This document shows positions 33,762 through 46,940 of a stretch of 64,000 bases of DNA, one piece after another; the first letter of the stretch is position 1; the number at the start of each line of letters is the position of its first letter. Made by a program: the position numbers and the translations under genes. The notes below the pieces were generated by a model. It was not told the origin of the DNA. It worked only from the letters and a program-made list of their open reading frames with translations, and searched no databases. Source of the stretch: Macrocybe gigantea (taxonomy: Eukaryota > Basidiomycota > Agaricomycetes > Agaricales > Callistosporiaceae); contig SJRY01000257.1 in assembly GCA_011319805.1 (NCBI GenBank), positions 124,001-188,000 of the forward strand, written 5' to 3'.

Positions 33762-35239
33762 ATGGCTCAGGCCTTCGAACTGCCTGAAGAGATACTTGGG
33801 AGAATATTCGAGCTTGGTATCTTGACTTGAGGCATCAAGTTCCTTCCACCTTGCTGCCTCGTCTGCAAAGCATGGAACGACGTAATCAACGCCTCGCCTC
33901 TGGGGAATTGTGACCGTCGACAAGAAGAGTAACCGTGACCTGGTCGAAGCCCAGCTCGCGAAAGCGAAGGACGCTCCTTTAACGGTCGCCATCTGAGATG
34001 CGCGTAGGGCGAAGCTGATCCGACGGTTGGCGGTACTGTCGCACGACTGGGTAAAGGCAGACGTACCAACGTCTGCGCTTGCCCAGTGTCGCTGGTCGAC
34101 TCTGCGCGACACATTGGAATCGCTAAGGCTACGCTCGTCCCACATGGATGGTCGGGTTCATGTGGAATGTTTCGACGTCTCTTCTTCGCAACTGGCACAA
34201 CGCCTCCCAAACTCTAATGGCTTGCCGTCAAAGGCCTCCCAAAACGTTGGATCCTGCCATTTCTCTCGCCTTCCATTACACATTTTGAGCTGGGACTCTC
34301 TAAGACTCTCCCTCTCCCTGCAACCAACCTTCTTCTTTATCTTTCACGTATCCCATCCGTGACAACGATCAGATTGAACAAAATCAGACTGGCCGACAAA
34401 TTCGAGGGCAGGCATAACGAGGTCCGTCTGCCTCAGCTGACGGATCTCGAAGTGCATCAGGTCCTGTATGCGCCTTTCCTCCTGTCCAAAATTTCAGCAC
34501 CCTCTCTCAGAACCCTTTCGGTCCGAGAACGAATGCAACTGGACTATTCGCCACATTTACCATGGACATCTCATAACCTCACATTCCCCGAATTCGAGCA
34601 CTTTAGTCCCTTCTTCTCGCAGTGGAGTCAGCCGTCTTCCCTACCATCTCAACTGCGGTGCTTGGAGCTGGCCAATCGTCTGCAAGTCAGCGAGGTTCCC
34701 TATCTCATCCGCTGGCTTGCACGATTGCCATCGCTGACTCGCCTTATTCTTCGGGACGATGCGCTCGGCCGGGCTGCCGAATCAGAAGACATAAGCGCAA
34801 ATATTTTTCATGCGCTGGCGTCGAGCCAAGGCGCGGGTGAACACATCGGAGGCCCCCTTTGTCCAAATTTGACTTTCCTTTGCATTTCGAACAACTACCC
34901 GTTGTGAGGCATGATACCCATCGCGCGTGCGCGATCTGGGCCATCGCGAGCTACGTCCAGTCGATTGCGCTCGCCCAAAACATATCTTTGCGGCAATGGG
35001 TCGCCTGCAGAAATTGAAGAGATGAAGCAGCTCGTCCCCGAAGTGCGATGTAGCTGCTTGGGGTGTTCTTTGAACCAAATTCGGAGGCTGAACTCGTGGC
35101 GTTCCGGAGATGGTGCCAGACTAATTTTCGCGTTTTCAACGGTGTGACCATCCGAATTAAACTTTACGATATCGTATTGGGCAGACAAAGGGACTTGCAG
35201 GATATTTACGTGAAACATCCCCAGTACGGCAGCCGTTGA
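33762..35239 (+). pseudogene. F-box pseudogene
   Basis: The start is a clear F-box (MAQAFELPEEILGRIFELG, then CCLVCKAWNDVINASPL), and the leucine-rich body (LPQLTDLEVHQVLYAPFLLS, LRCLELANRLQVSEVPYL, LPSLTRLILRDDALGRAA) and the C-terminal end (VFFEPNSEAELVAFRRWCQT, FNGVTIRIKLYDIVLGRQ, YVKHPQYGSR) are recognisable. The reading frame is broken many times: a TGA after about 22 codons, a frame change near 33901, another TGA near 33994, stops near 34905 and 35021, and a final change of frame near 35060. Five or more lesions along one gene make decay much more likely than sequencing error. It is homologous in style to the intact F-box gene at 19860 but not a close copy. Confidence 0.75.
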
Positions 35240-35538
35240 CCGTCGTGGGTACGAAGTTCTAGACCTTGCCGAATTATTAATGTTGCGGTGGACTGTTTTT
35301 GCCGAACGTACAACAGATTGTTCATCTATCATCAACCTCTTACGCCAACGTCGACAGCCGTCGAAGACTTGTATCATCCGGACTTGACGGAGAACCCAAT
35401 GCATCTATTTCGAGGAGTTTCATATCATTTCAACAACGAAGATCGCATTACACCCGAAAAAAGAACACACTCAGGAAGAGAGCAGCCAAGGAGGAAAGGG
35501 GAAAAACTTCGGACCATGAGGCGTCACTTCTTTCTACA

Positions 35539-36609
35539 TTAGAGTGGGACATGCTCAAGCCCGTATTGTTCAGCAAGCAGAAGAGATTCCTTCTCCTCGG
35601 CGGCAATGCAAGACTCTCCGTTCAAGCTGATCTTGTAATTGGGCCTGCAGCGGTGGACGACGCAGGTACCTCTAACGCAGGACACATCCGACACGCCGCG
35701 AATGGCCGTACAGTCAACGCCAGCCGGGTCAACAAGGCTTGAATGCAAGGGGACCGTACAGCCACCACCTGTAAGCATTGTAAGACGGAAAACGTTGATA
35801 TGAGGACTCATGGTGGACGTACAGCTTTCGAGATCGTTCTGGGTATCCACACATTCCCAGGCGCGAGAGCTGCCGCCAAAGACACCGCATGCGGTTTGTC
35901 CTCTCGGGCACTTGTTATCGACGCCATAAAAAGCGTCACGCTTGTAATAATGACCGCTGGGACATCCGTGGAAAAGTCCGCACTTCCCATTGCATTCAGT
36001 GTAAGGTTTATTGCAGACACATTTCGTGGGTTTGTACGAGGGGTAAGGAGTGTAGCTGTAGGTTCAAAAATGCGATGGATATCAATGCAAATCAAACAAG
36101 GAAGGACGTCCACTGACCCGTCTTTGCAGTCGAATCCACAGGGTTGACCTTTCTTGCAAACGGGTTCAGAGTGAGGTGGATAGGTGCAGTGAGCTCCGCA
36201 TTTATTGACCTTATAACCAGATAATCAGCAGGAATACACATTAGCCCATTTGATGACCTGCCATTGCGGTCAAGGCATCGGTAACGGCGGCCTTTCCAAC
36301 GAGAGCAGAGGCGGAGATGGCAATCACATTCGTTGTGACGAAATGAGGAATGTCCGAAATGCAAAGACATGCAACTACAAGGAGAGCGATGAAACTTCCA
36401 ACCACTGCGACGAGCATGCGGGACGTACCTATCTTTCCAATGGTGATGGTTTTGCCATGGAAGTTGACCTTGAGATAATCGTCCACCTCCCCGCAAACGT
36501 CGCCGGTTCCAGTCGCATCCGCTCGTTCGAGCAAGCTCGCTGCCGCAGCGCCGGAAACGAAAGAGGCAAAGAACGAAACAACCAAAGCAGATATTGTGAA
36601 GAAGCGCAT
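35539..36609 (-). CDS. CPL1-like secreted cysteine-rich protein
   Basis: A predicted secreted protein. Exon 1 has a signal peptide (MRFFTISALVVSFFASFVSG) with Ala-rich cleavage area and VCGEVDDYLKVNFHGKTITI. Exon 2 gives ACLCISDIPHFVTTNVIAIS; exon 3 NKCGAHCTYPPHSEPVCKKG and QPCGFDCKDG; exon 4 CVCNKPYTECNGKCGLFHGC, VDNKCPRGQTACGVFGGSSR and WECVDTQNDLESCGGC across the next intron; exon 5 VDCTAIRGVSDVSCVRGTCV and VHRCRPNYKISLNGESCI, ending at the TAA at 35539. The pattern CP.GQTACG with ECVDT..DLESCGGC is the CPL1-like domain, named for a Cryptococcus capsule and virulence-associated protein and very widespread in basidiomycetes. All conserved cysteines are present and the gene looks intact. The role here is unknown. 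Confidence 0.9.
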
Positions 36610-37930
36610 ATAGTTATCGGGGTGTCTGACGCCACGAGGAGTGTATGAAACGCATTATAGCGGTCTTAAGTAGCTCTGGTTCTCGAATTACGGATATGTC
36701 AGGATGTGCTGATTTCCTGAGAACAGCACTGAAGCGCCGTTTGAGCTGACATCTTGATAGATCTAGGGGGTCTTGACCGTCTATCGACGACGCATTGCTG
36801 ATGCATACACCGATCAAGGTGGCTCGTCGACGTGCTGCAAAATTCATGCCGCGATCCTGCAAGACAAATAGGGACCCACTCACGGCATCAGCAACCACAA
36901 GATGTTTCCATGTACCCGCCGAGGACGAATCAACAGGATAGTCACGTACGCAATTTGGGAAAGGAACATTATTCCTGTCTATCACAAGTAGGAATGCTGT
37001 TTCTATCAAAAAAAAAACTGAATAAGGACCAACCGGCTTGACATTGCCAAGCTGCAGCTTTCGAGGTCTGATTGTTCGCCCAAGGGTTTGGGCATTCTGC
37101 CAGTCAAGCCGTCGGCCATTCTCGACTGAACATCAGCTTCTATCGGCGATTGGGAGATGAAGACGCTTCACGTACTGGGTCGTCATTTCCGAACGGGGAA
37201 GGTTCTGCAATGCAGGTAAGACCTCGGGGTGCAACATGTCACGACAAAACGCCCGCCTATGTCCCCCCTGGTTCGCAGCTGCCCTCGAAGGTTTAGGCTC
37301 AGGGCACGTTCATTTCGATCAAGCAGGGCCCTATCCGTTGAAAGTAATGCCTGATCGGCAGCAGGCCGAACGACAACGGCATCGAATCAAGGAACATCGT
37401 CTCCAGGTTCAGTCCATGACGCTGAAAGACAGGGGAAGCTCGAGCTTAGAGGACATTCCAGCTTTCAGAGGCACCTCAGCACATAGGAGCCATTATCAGA
37501 ACTACGTGGAGACCAGACGTAACGTAACATGTCTTTATCATTGCCCCGCGGATTGATGACATGGGTAGATGGGTAGATGGCGGTAAGGGACATGTGTCGC
37601 GTCAGATTGACAACTCAAGGTAGCAACAACCTGTGACGGCACTTACCGTACCACGTACGAGAACAAGTCATTCACACCACAGACTCGTTCCTTAAATTTG
37701 CAAATTGCATCACTAATTGGTCGATGTAACTCGAGGTATAAAGCTCTGGGAAGAGGAGGAAAAAGAATAAGATACATGATGTAAAAACACATGAAATAGA
37801 CAAGAACTGAAAGAAAAGAAAGAGTCAGGTGAAAAATTGAGAGGGGAGGAGAGGGGAAAAATGTACCAGCAACAAAGTCAGGTCATCATCGTCGTCGAAA
37901 ATATAAAAAAAATTAAAAAGAGAATCGTCA
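36610..37930. other. Intergenic region, possible gene remnant on minus strand
   Basis: No confident gene. Minus-strand pieces such as NNVPFPNCVRDYPVDSSSAG and TWKHLVVADAVSGSLFVLQD (37009-36614) and DAVVVRPAADQALLSTDRAL (about 37390-37330) look protein-like but lie in different frames without good splice sites. They may be a decayed hypothetical gene. The sequence at 37740-37920 is purine-rich and fits the EPL1 3' UTR. Confidence 0.35.
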
Positions 37931-40900
37931 TTAATAACCACTCTTCGAACTGCCCGCGGGCTGCTGGTGCTGCAAAGATGGCGATGCCCTCGTCAGCGTT
38001 GGCGTGAGCGGCATACGGGGCGGCGACTGAGATTTCGCGATCGCAGCCGGAATCGGTGACGGACTCTGCTGCAGGTGCGGCGACATCGAGTGCGCGACGA
38101 GCTGGCCATTCGGGCCCATCCGCATGCCAGGCCGCATGCCGTTGGCCGAAGGTGAGCGCGCCGGCACGGCGTTGGCGTTCTGGTTCGGCGGCGACATCGA
38201 GCCGTTCACGACTTGCTGCTGTTGTTGCTGGCCGTCCACGCCCCCGTTCAAGCCGTTCACGATGCCGTTGGCCTTTGTCTGGGGCGGACTGCCGCCAGAC
38301 GGCCACTGGATCGGCCGCGCGCCCGGAGGAAGCTTGATGTTCATATTGCCGTTGACGGCCGTCAGCTGTTGCAGGTTAAAATTCGCCGCGCCGGGAATGA
38401 CGGGAAGATAAGACGGTGGTAGGACACGCGCGACGTTCGCAAGATCGGCCTGACCAGGCGTCATGTTGGCAAACGCTGATTTGAGGTTCTGCACTTGTTG
38501 CAGGCTCAGCCCGCCTTGATGCTGAGCAGCATAAGGCGATGCATTCGCGAGCGCCGCAGCGGCGTAGCCGTTGAGCGCAGCCAGGTGGTAGCCGTTCGGG
38601 ATGCTGAGATGCTGCGCCTGCTTCAGTGGTGAGGTCGTGCCCGACTTGACCTCCTGCGCCTGGTTCCCATCCGATAGTGATGTCTGGGATATTTGCACGG
38701 CGCCGTTGAATATCGTCGCGCTCGGCACCTCCGGCGGCTTGCCATTGTCCACGTGTGGAAGATTGATCGCCGCGCGGTGGACTCCATTGTTATTGCCTGT
38801 GGCCGGAGTGTGTTGCGGCAGCGCAGCGATTGGGGGGGAGATGTGTCCGTTTCCTTGTACGGACTGGGCAACCTGCGGGGGCGGTCTCATGCCTCCGTTC
38901 GACAAGATGCGCAGTTGCAAGCCCGCCTGCGGAGGGATCTTCTGTACTTGTTGCGCGACAGCGACAGAAGTCCCGTTGGATTGCACCACGCCATTGGGAT
39001 GAGGGGCTCCGGGTTGCTGCGGCGGGGGAATTGGCAAACCACCAATATAATGTCGTACGAGGCCAGATGCGTCCTTCCGAGGGATGACCTGGGGCATACC
39101 CAACTTGTAAGGCAACACCATTTGCTGGCGTCCGTCCGTGCCTTGTATAGGGATGGTCGGGTCCGTGATCAAGCTTTGCTGGTCTACCTCTGTCAGCAAC
39201 GTCATAGTGTGTCGCAGATACCTAAGCGCAGGAAGGTTTAGACCAATATCGCGCAATCGTATGAGGTCCACGTACTTGGAGTCAAAGTCGTCGATCAGCA
39301 TCCTGTCCTGTTCATCTGAACCCGACGGCCCCGTCGGCGGACTATCGTCCGCGTCAAATCGCCACCTCTCCATCATGCATCGTCTCCGCTCTTCCGCTTC
39401 CCTGTTGTCTGATTCATCAGAATCGGCGTCGGCATCGACCAACGACGACCGCTTCTTAGGAACAATAGGGCGAGACGGGATCGTCCGTCTGTCGACGAGT
39501 AACCTTCCACCACGGCCGCGGCGCAGACGAATAGCGCGTGGTTGAACCGGGGCCTCACCTTCCGATTCTGAGGTTGGTGGAGGCGAGATGAACTTGAACA
39601 GTCGCGAGGGATAAGGCACTGCTGGAGCTTGGTACGGATTCTGACAGATAACCTTGTCAGGAATGTGTAACAGATGAAAGCAAAGGCACCTACGTCTATC
39701 GCGTCCTCCCAGTGATGATCGGCCTCCTTCTGTTTGCTGAGGATCGCCTCGACCTGCTCCTTGATACGGGCAGTTCTGTCCCTTGGGCGCATAGCAATCT
39801 CTGCGCGAGCTGGCGCTGAGTCGGTCGCCTTAATTTTAACCGGCTTGGCACTGGACGAGGGAAAAGGCAATTAATCTCGTTATAAAAAACGCTGTGCAAT
39901 GGGAAAGCATACGTTGATTCGAGTTTCTTCGGTTTCTCCTTGTCCACAAGATACTCCTCATCACCCTTGTCTCCCAGCGATGGATGTTTTCGCTTGAGGT
40001 CGACTATACCAAGACGATTTTCCCAAACCGACTGAGATTGTTGCGCAAAATCCTTCTTGAAGTTCTCTCGACCAAGGATCAACTTTGCTAGTTCAAAGGG
40101 ATACGTTAGCTCGGTCTGCAGGCGCACGAGCTTGTCCGAGGATGTGGCCTGCGACGCCCGCGTCTTTCGCACAGCCTTGATTTCCCGTCGTCTGAAGCAT
40201 ATATATGACTCGTTCAGCGTATCGGATTCGTCGAACTGTGAAAAGTTTCAAATCAGCAACTGGACGAAGGAAAGGGAGACGGGACGCGTACGTTGAGAGT
40301 GGGAATGATCCGGCGGCCACCTCGTTCAATCCGCCTGTCTTTCCAATAAGGGTAGATGGTTCGGGCAATGCGAACGAGTTGATTGGAATGAGGTAACCAT
40401 GACGGAATAACATAAGACGCAAACGACGAAGGCGGCAGCGAATTCATAAACGTGTCCTGATATTCGGAAAATGCGGGAAACGCCATGCCCTCGAGGCTCT
40501 ATGAACCGACAAATTATCAGAACGGTTAATAAAATTAATGATTTTGTGGAAAAGAAAAAGTACAAACATGATGCAAGAACTCGGTCTTCTCGTGTGTCAC
40601 CTTTTCGAACAGGCCCATCACCAGCTCAAACTCGTCCTCAGAAATAACGACGGGCTGGGAGACGTCAGGCTCCTTGCCCTTCGCCTTGGCGCTTCGTGCC
40701 GAGGTCCGAGTGCCCGAGGTGGACACGGCGCCTTGTGCGCTGGTGCCCTCGCCCCGAGCTTCTTCATTGCTCTTGTCCAGCCATTCCTTGTCTCGCTCGT
40801 CGATATAGTACGTGAAGCCGCCGGCGAGAGCATCGCGACAGGACTCTTCAACAGTGCTTGACGCACAGATGTAGTTTGCGGGTTCTTTCCAACGATTAGG

Positions 40901-41336
40901 AGGGTACAACTCCTCATAATTGGCCACAAATCCAGTGGAACCTGGAGTCGGGATATACGCCGCCGGAGCAGTCTCGCCTGCTTTGTCGCCCTTGAGGCCG
41001 CCAGGACGATGCTGTGTCGCCGCCGTGAGAACTGCCTGTAGATGGTGTTCCTAATAAGGATAGATGTTCAGTATTTGTCATCATTCCGCGGAACACACAG
41101 CCACAGCAAAGTGCTGACGTGGCAGCTGTGGGAGACAGGCGTGGTGGACTTACATTGGCGTCCTCAGCATCAACGCCGGCGACGAGGTTGGTGAGGCGAT
41201 GTTTCTCCTCGTCCTCGTCTGGGATGAGGAGTGCGTCGGCATCGAGGTTGCCATGATGAATTCTGAGGCGGGTTTTGTTGGTAATCCGGATGCGATTCCT
41301 GAGGGTCGAGGCGCCCGGATGATGATTGCGGGGCAT
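37931..41336 (-). CDS. EPL1: Enhancer of polycomb-like protein 1 (NuA4 subunit)
   Basis: Scaffold of the nuclear NuA4 histone acetyltransferase; its N-terminal EPcA region holds the piccolo module (Esa1, Yng2, Eaf6) and directs histone H4/H2A acetylation. The ATG at 41336 gives MPRNHHPGASTLRNRIRITN; then VANYEELYPPNRWKEPANYI, GFTYYIDERDKEWLDKSNEE, VVISEDEFELVMGLFEKVTH, PAFSEYQDTFMNSLPPSSFA, IYPYWKDRRIERGGRRIIPT, DESDTLNESYICFRRREIKA, RKTRASQATSSDKLVRLQTE and FDSKYVDLIRLRDIGLNLPA. The C-terminal third (about 38930-37931) is Gln/Pro/Asn-rich low complexity, usual for the family. Introns are at about 41153-41050, 40566-40495, 40294-40236, 40194-40190 or nearby, 39914-39852 and 39693-39640. It appears intact. 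Long plus-strand open frames over the 3' exon are shadows. Confidence 0.96.
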
Positions 41337-43693
41337 ATCATGGAGTACAATGGAGGGAAAAAGAGGAAAGAAGGGAGCAGTGAGGAAATGCAGGAAATTC
41401 GCTCTGCGAGGCCGTCGTCGCGCCCGGTGGTCTGAGCGTTCGGATTTTGGCCGAAAAGTGGTTTCGGCCCGGCAAGCTCAAGCACGGGCGAGACCAAACG
41501 TGGCACTACTTATTTGTCACCCAAACACAAATTTGGCACTCAGTCTCACGGCAGCGGCGTTGGTGCTGAACATCAGCGGTCTGTTGAGGACCGTCGAGAT
41601 TTGCATATCTCAATGAGCAGACTATGCCGCGGCCTGTTGTATTGGCGCAGTAACACGTTCTCAGTTCACGCGACGGCGGACCTGCGTCGCCATCAGTATA
41701 CAAAGGAAAACAAGCGATCGCTGGGCGAATACGTACCTTCAAGTCACATTAAGATGCTTTATTCACGATGTCACTAAATTTAGTCAAGTCAGAGGGGTTG
41801 TCATGGACTGCTGTCAGACTTACTCTAGGTATATGCTAGAATCCAACGTCAGTGTATGCTAAGAGTAAAACACCCGTTACCTCTAACTCTAGTCAGCCGC
41901 CTTAGTGGCGACGATCATTCAGGAAGCGGATCAACGCATGATGGACGTTTGGATCGTATAGGGACTCAGTCTGGGAAATCGGGACCGACAACATGCTGCG
42001 GGAGCGCCCGAACCACCACGAGAACATCCCTGGCCTTCCAGAGCAAACCGTGCATAGAAACATCGTCGCCCAGTGGAGCATCGCGCGGTTCGGGGCAACA
42101 ACTCGGGCCCGAGAAGAGGGTCGTGGAATCGATCTCAACGATGGGTAGCGGTCATCCCGATGCTGCTAAATAACACCAGTGCATGCTGCGGTCCAAAGAA
42201 TGAGATATATATACAAGGAGAAGAAAATTGTGGGTTACGCTCACCAATGCACTGGGTTCCCTCTGTCCTGCCTTGAGGTTGCCAGGAGGCGAAGGAGGGG
42301 CAAACCATCGCATCGTCCCGGAGGAAAATCTAGGAGAAAAAGAGCATATGCAGGCCAGGGAGGGACAAGACGAGACGCCTCTGGACAGGTCTTTCAACCC
42401 GAGGTCATCCGATGGAAAAGCACAACCAGTAAGCGATGGAACGCCCGACCAGGCCCCAGCGACAATGCTTGTCAAGATCAAAGGATAAACGGGAGCTGAG
42501 ACATTGGGCGGTAAAATATTCAGAACAGGAGGGGAGCAAGGAAGTAGCAGGACGGGGAGACAGATGTACTGGTGGCTGGGAAGGAGAACATGACGTGCAC
42601 CGTCCAAGCTGTGTGTCGCAAGCCAGGAGAACAAAGTCAAACTCGGACTTCGCGGCAATCTCCGATACCCTTTACTGGTCACATTCGTGATAAGATTAGA
42701 TCAAGCTTCACATCCCACCTTGTTCATCTCGGGTCGACTGTCTATTACTGTAATTGATGGGTCCGCTTCAATCCAGAGAGAGAACATACATCACATCACA
42801 GTGCTGGATGCAGAAAATCGAGTGGTATAGCACAAGGACTATGCATCTTATTCAATGTGCAGCGGCCAAGAACCAGCGAATTTAAAGTTATGGAGCACCG
42901 CCCGGCGTTCGTGTAAGAGGTTCTGCTCACATATACCTACAGATGTTCACCCCAGTACACCCCTGAAGTCGACGTCATTGCATTCGTCTGCTCTCTGTAG
43001 CTATATTGCCGAGGGAGGCATGCAACGCCACACCACAACAAAATATCACACGGTTCCAAGCTTATCGCATCCCGCGCCACCGTGGACGGATAAGCTTCAG
43101 GAATCCACCTGCATCCTCAATTTAAACAAAAGATAGCAGAAGGCACTTTGACTGCTGTGTGACAGGTTTCCAAAGGTAGAGATAAGGACGAAAAGATTAG
43201 CGTGTGTCGTGCCGATAAACCGCAGGTGCCGGGAACAGGCTTATGTTTTGTTACGCTAGTTTATTCTTTAGTGACAACATGTTGCGCGACGAGGTTTTGA
43301 GGCCGCTTGCGTCTTGCGCTAGCAGAACGGTCGCGACACGGCGACCAGCCGCGCCTAACTAGATTCAATACTGCCAATCAGGCGTTCTCCGGCTCAAAGA
43401 TATTGATAAGGAAAAAAAAATCACCAACCACGCGACGCCGAAGCCATATATTTTTCACAAGGATGAACCGTTTTCGTAGCCATCAAAACGCAGATCAGAT
43501 CGTTCCTGACCCCCATTTCCTAATTCTGCTAGGTACCAGCCATTATCGCAACTCCGGAGCACCGAAAAAAAAATATAGACAACATGATACGCCCATCTCC
43601 ATGTAGCTCTTTTAAAATCGTCCTCCGTCGTGCGAGGCACTTCTCTGGCTCCTTTCTACCACTCTCCGTGTCGCCCGTCTTTCATAGGACGTC
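41337..43693. other. Large intergenic region, no confident gene
   Basis: About 2.4 kb between the divergent EPL1 and purine permease genes. Minus-strand open frames at 42152-42682 and 41902-42138 are uninterrupted but show no motif, domain or splice pattern I can support, and plus-strand frames overlap them. A short AT repeat (ATATATATAC) is at about 42205. Nothing else is evident. Confidence 0.45.
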
Positions 43694-46578
43694 ATGGTCC
43701 AGATTGTCGAAAAGCTAAACGACGCGGTGCGTAGTCCGCAGTGTGACTTACCCGTACCCAGGTGCTTATCTATCTTTTTGCTCGACGCTGTGGTTCAGGT
43801 TGCGCGGTCGTTTGTCGGAAGGTGGTTCAAGCTGGATGGATCGGGCGTCGACCAGCCGCGGCTTGGTTCGCGGTTTACGGTGAGCCCTCCTCGCCCATGA
43901 ATTCTTTATCTTTCAGGATTTTGAACGACGTCTTGCCAGACTGAAATACGAGCAGGACTGACGACCTGGGTACGCTTCACCTTGCACTCCCTTGAACTTT
44001 GATTTCTCACCAAGAATCACCTTCGATGCAGGCTGCGATGGCTTACATTGTGCGCGTACTTCCTCTCTGACTCAGGCGTGACTGTTATTCTCATCTGTCC
44101 CTTAATAACCAAGATAACCGTCAATGCGAGCATCCTCTCAGACTCGGGCGGCCCGTGCGTCTGTCCAACGAACGACGGGTGCGTGACGAACGAGACGTAC
44201 CTCTCCTGCGTGGCGGAGGTCCGGCAGGATCTCATCACCACGACCGCCGCCATCGCCGCGCTCTCGTCCTTCCTCATGGGCCTGCTCGCCAACCTGCCCG
44301 TCGCACTGGCACCTGGGCTGGGACTCAACGCTTATGTGCGCACGCAGTTTTTCTTACCCGGGTTTTGTTTTCTCAGTCCCTCCGCTGGACCCATGCTGAC
44401 TGTCAATACCGCGTTTCCTACTCAGTTTGCCTATTCCGTCGTCGGATTTCACGGGACGGGAATCGTCACGTATGGCGAGGCACTGGCTGCTGTGTTTCTG
44501 GAAGGGTATGACTACGACCTCTGCCTGAATCTCGGTTGCTGATGCGGCGAGGAATCGTTCACTAGGTGGTTCTTCTTCGTCCTGTCCCTGCTGGGCCTTC
44601 GTCAGTGGCTCGTCAGAATTATGCCGCAGACTCTCGTCCTAGCCGTTGGCTCAGGCATCGGCATCTTCATTGCGTGAGTTATTTCAATTCGGAACGTCCC
44701 TTTTCGCGCCTGACGCGCGCAGATTTATTGGTTTATGTGAGCACCGCCCATCCCCGCTAAGTATCACTTCGGTCGATCTCACTCATCATGACCTATCAAT
44801 ATCATCAATCGTGGCATTCTTCGACCAACAGCCTCGAGTGGTCTCGGCGTCATTGGAGGCTCTACCGCAACGTTAGTGGACCTGGGAGGGTGCAAGCCCG
44901 AAAGCAAGTCCATTACACCTAGGACATCTTGTTTTGCGAAATCCTAACTGTGATTCGATCGCAGATTACATTAGCGCGGATTTACCACACTTTTGTGCGG
45001 GCGGCGTCCTGCGTAATCCCACAATGTGGCTGGGAATCTTTGTTGGAGGGTGAGTGCAATGCTTCTCCGGCCACTGCTTCTGCCTTGTTTCTCATGGCTT
45101 TTTTTTCAAACTCGATTGAAGAATTCTTACCGTACTGCTGATGCTCTATCGCGTCCGCGGAGCCATCCTGATTGGCATATTCCTGACCTCCATCATTTCC
45201 TGGCCGCGCCCCACGCCCGTGACCTACTTCCCGCACACGCAGGCCGGAGACATGATGTTCGATTACTTTAAGCAGGTCGTGACGTTCCACCGATAAAGAG
45301 ATCACGAGCGCGATAACGGTCGGTGCATGTTTCCCCGCATTTGCCGTGGGGTCATCGTGCGACCCCATCTCTATTTTTATCGTGACTGATGAATGATGGA
45401 TGACTGTTCCCGGACAGTTCAATTATAGGTATGTGATTCAGGATTCTATATGGGACAGAAATAACGGCGCCCCTTCGTTTTGCTTTTGGAGTGCAGAAAC
45501 GGCCGAGTTTGGTATGCGCTCATCACATTCCTCTATGTGGACATTTTAGGTGCGTCCGCCGGTGCATCACCGTTCACCGCGAGGAATCCCGCTGACGGGA
45601 CTCTATCAGACACAACTGGGTAAGAAGTTGCTTGACCATTCTCGTGATGCATGTCCGACACAAAGCGAAAATAGGACGCTGTACTCGATGGCTAAATTTG
45701 CGGGCCTGCGGGACCGATCACGCTCGACTTTGAAAACTCGACGATCGCGTACTGCGTCGACGCCTTTTCGATCAGCATAGGCGCGCTGCTGGGTACCAGC
45801 CCAGTCACGGCGTTTATCGAGAGCGCGACCGGGATCAGCGGTGAGTCGGCGTCTCTCGTGGCTGGTTAATAACCAAACGTTGGATTAAATTTCGAATTTT
45901 AAAGAGGGCGGCAAGACGGGGATTACGGCTATGGTTGCGGGGCTTGCCTTTTTCATCTCGGTGTTTTTCGCGCCCATTTTTGCGTCGATACCTGGCTGGG
46001 CGACGGGCGGCGCCCTGGTGATCGTCGGGTCTTTGATGATCCGAAAGTGAGTGACGTCGCCATGCTGGCTTTCCTCCTGCGCTCGTTGTTGACGGCGGAT
46101 CTCTGCTTGTCTACAGCGTGCGTGAGATCAACTGGGATTACATTGGCGATTCCGTCCCGGCCTTCCTGACGCTCATCATAATACCCTTATCGTACAAGTG
46201 GGTCCCTTTGCTTTCTCTGCCTTGTCAGACTACGGAATGAATCCCGCGCTATCTTTTGTTGTTCTGAATAGTATTGCATATGGTGTTATCGCCGGAATAA
46301 TGTCTTACATTCTCCTCAACGGAATACCTTTTATCATTCAGCGCGTCTCTGGCGGTCGCGTCAACCCTCCAGATATCGACGACGCAGAAGAATGGGTTAT
46401 ACCCCCTGGAAGCATACTTCCTCCCTGGATGTACGTTCCTTCGTGCCCTCCGTCTCCACGGGACCTGACTTCGGTCCATTACAGACGAAAAGTGTTGCAT
46501 CTCAAAGAAAAAGAAAACAGCTATTTTGACTCTCAGCACGAGGACAGCGTAGAAAAACGAGAATCGCCTGCGCTTTGA
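43694..46578 (+). CDS. AzgA-type purine (adenine/guanine/hypoxanthine) permease
   Basis: A plasma membrane proton symporter of the AzgA branch of nucleobase transporters. Exons join to give VGRWFKLDGSGVDQPRLGSR, FTTEIRAGLTTWAAMAYI, ITVNASILSDSGGPC, ITTTAAIAALSSFLMGLLAN, LPVALAPGLGLNAY, GFHGTGIVTYGEALAAVFLE, FFFVLSLLGLRQWLVRIMPQ, LRNPTMWLGIFVGG, VLLMLYRVRGAILIGIFLTS, GRVWYALITFLYVDILDTTG, TLYSMAKFAG, SPVTAFIESATGISEGGKTG, ITAMVAGLAFFISVFFAPIF, VREINWDYIGDSVPAFLTLI and YGVIAGIMSYILLNGIPFII. The motif ALAPGLGLNAY and the SPVTAFIESATG segment mark the family. After FDYFKQVVTFH the frame meets TAA at 45294-45296; adding one C to the run at 45290-45291 restores the usual HPI motif, yet another TAA follows 24 bases on, so this exon's end is uncertain. 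Possibly a damaged gene. Confidence 0.85.
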
Positions 46579-46940
46579 TCGGTTGGAAGGACAGACGACG
46601 GAGAACATAGAGTTAATGCATTATTTTGGTGTATCTTTCGAAGACGTGTATTGTACAATAGTATTGCACGACTTTTTTTTTTGAATTGTTTTCTTCTTTT
46701 TCAATGATGGACGCGTCGAGACTTGGCCTGTGAAGTCCAGCTCCAAAGCCAGACCTGACAGACTTTGCACAGAGAAACGCGATGAAGAGGCCCCACGTGA
46801 CCAAAAAAGCAAAAAGTGGTGTGTTTTTCGGCAAGCGCGTGTGGAAGGTTGGAACGCCCGAGTATATATTCGCCCTCCTTCTCCATCAAAAAAAAAAAGG
46901 AAAAGAAAATCGTCAAGTCTCTTTCCTCTTGCTTCACGGA
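46579..46940. other. Intergenic region
   Basis: Holds the 3' flank of the permease gene and the promoter of ERG25. A TATATA stretch lies at about 46863-46868, and an A-rich block precedes the start. No gene is seen. Confidence 0.5.

Noticed and set aside
38056..39545. Several plus-strand open frames of 70-180 codons
   Set aside because: Shadows of the EPL1 3' exon.
42152..42682. Minus-strand open frame of 176 codons
   Set aside because: Hydrophobic but without family features, splice sites or a credible neighbour; kept only in the gap note.
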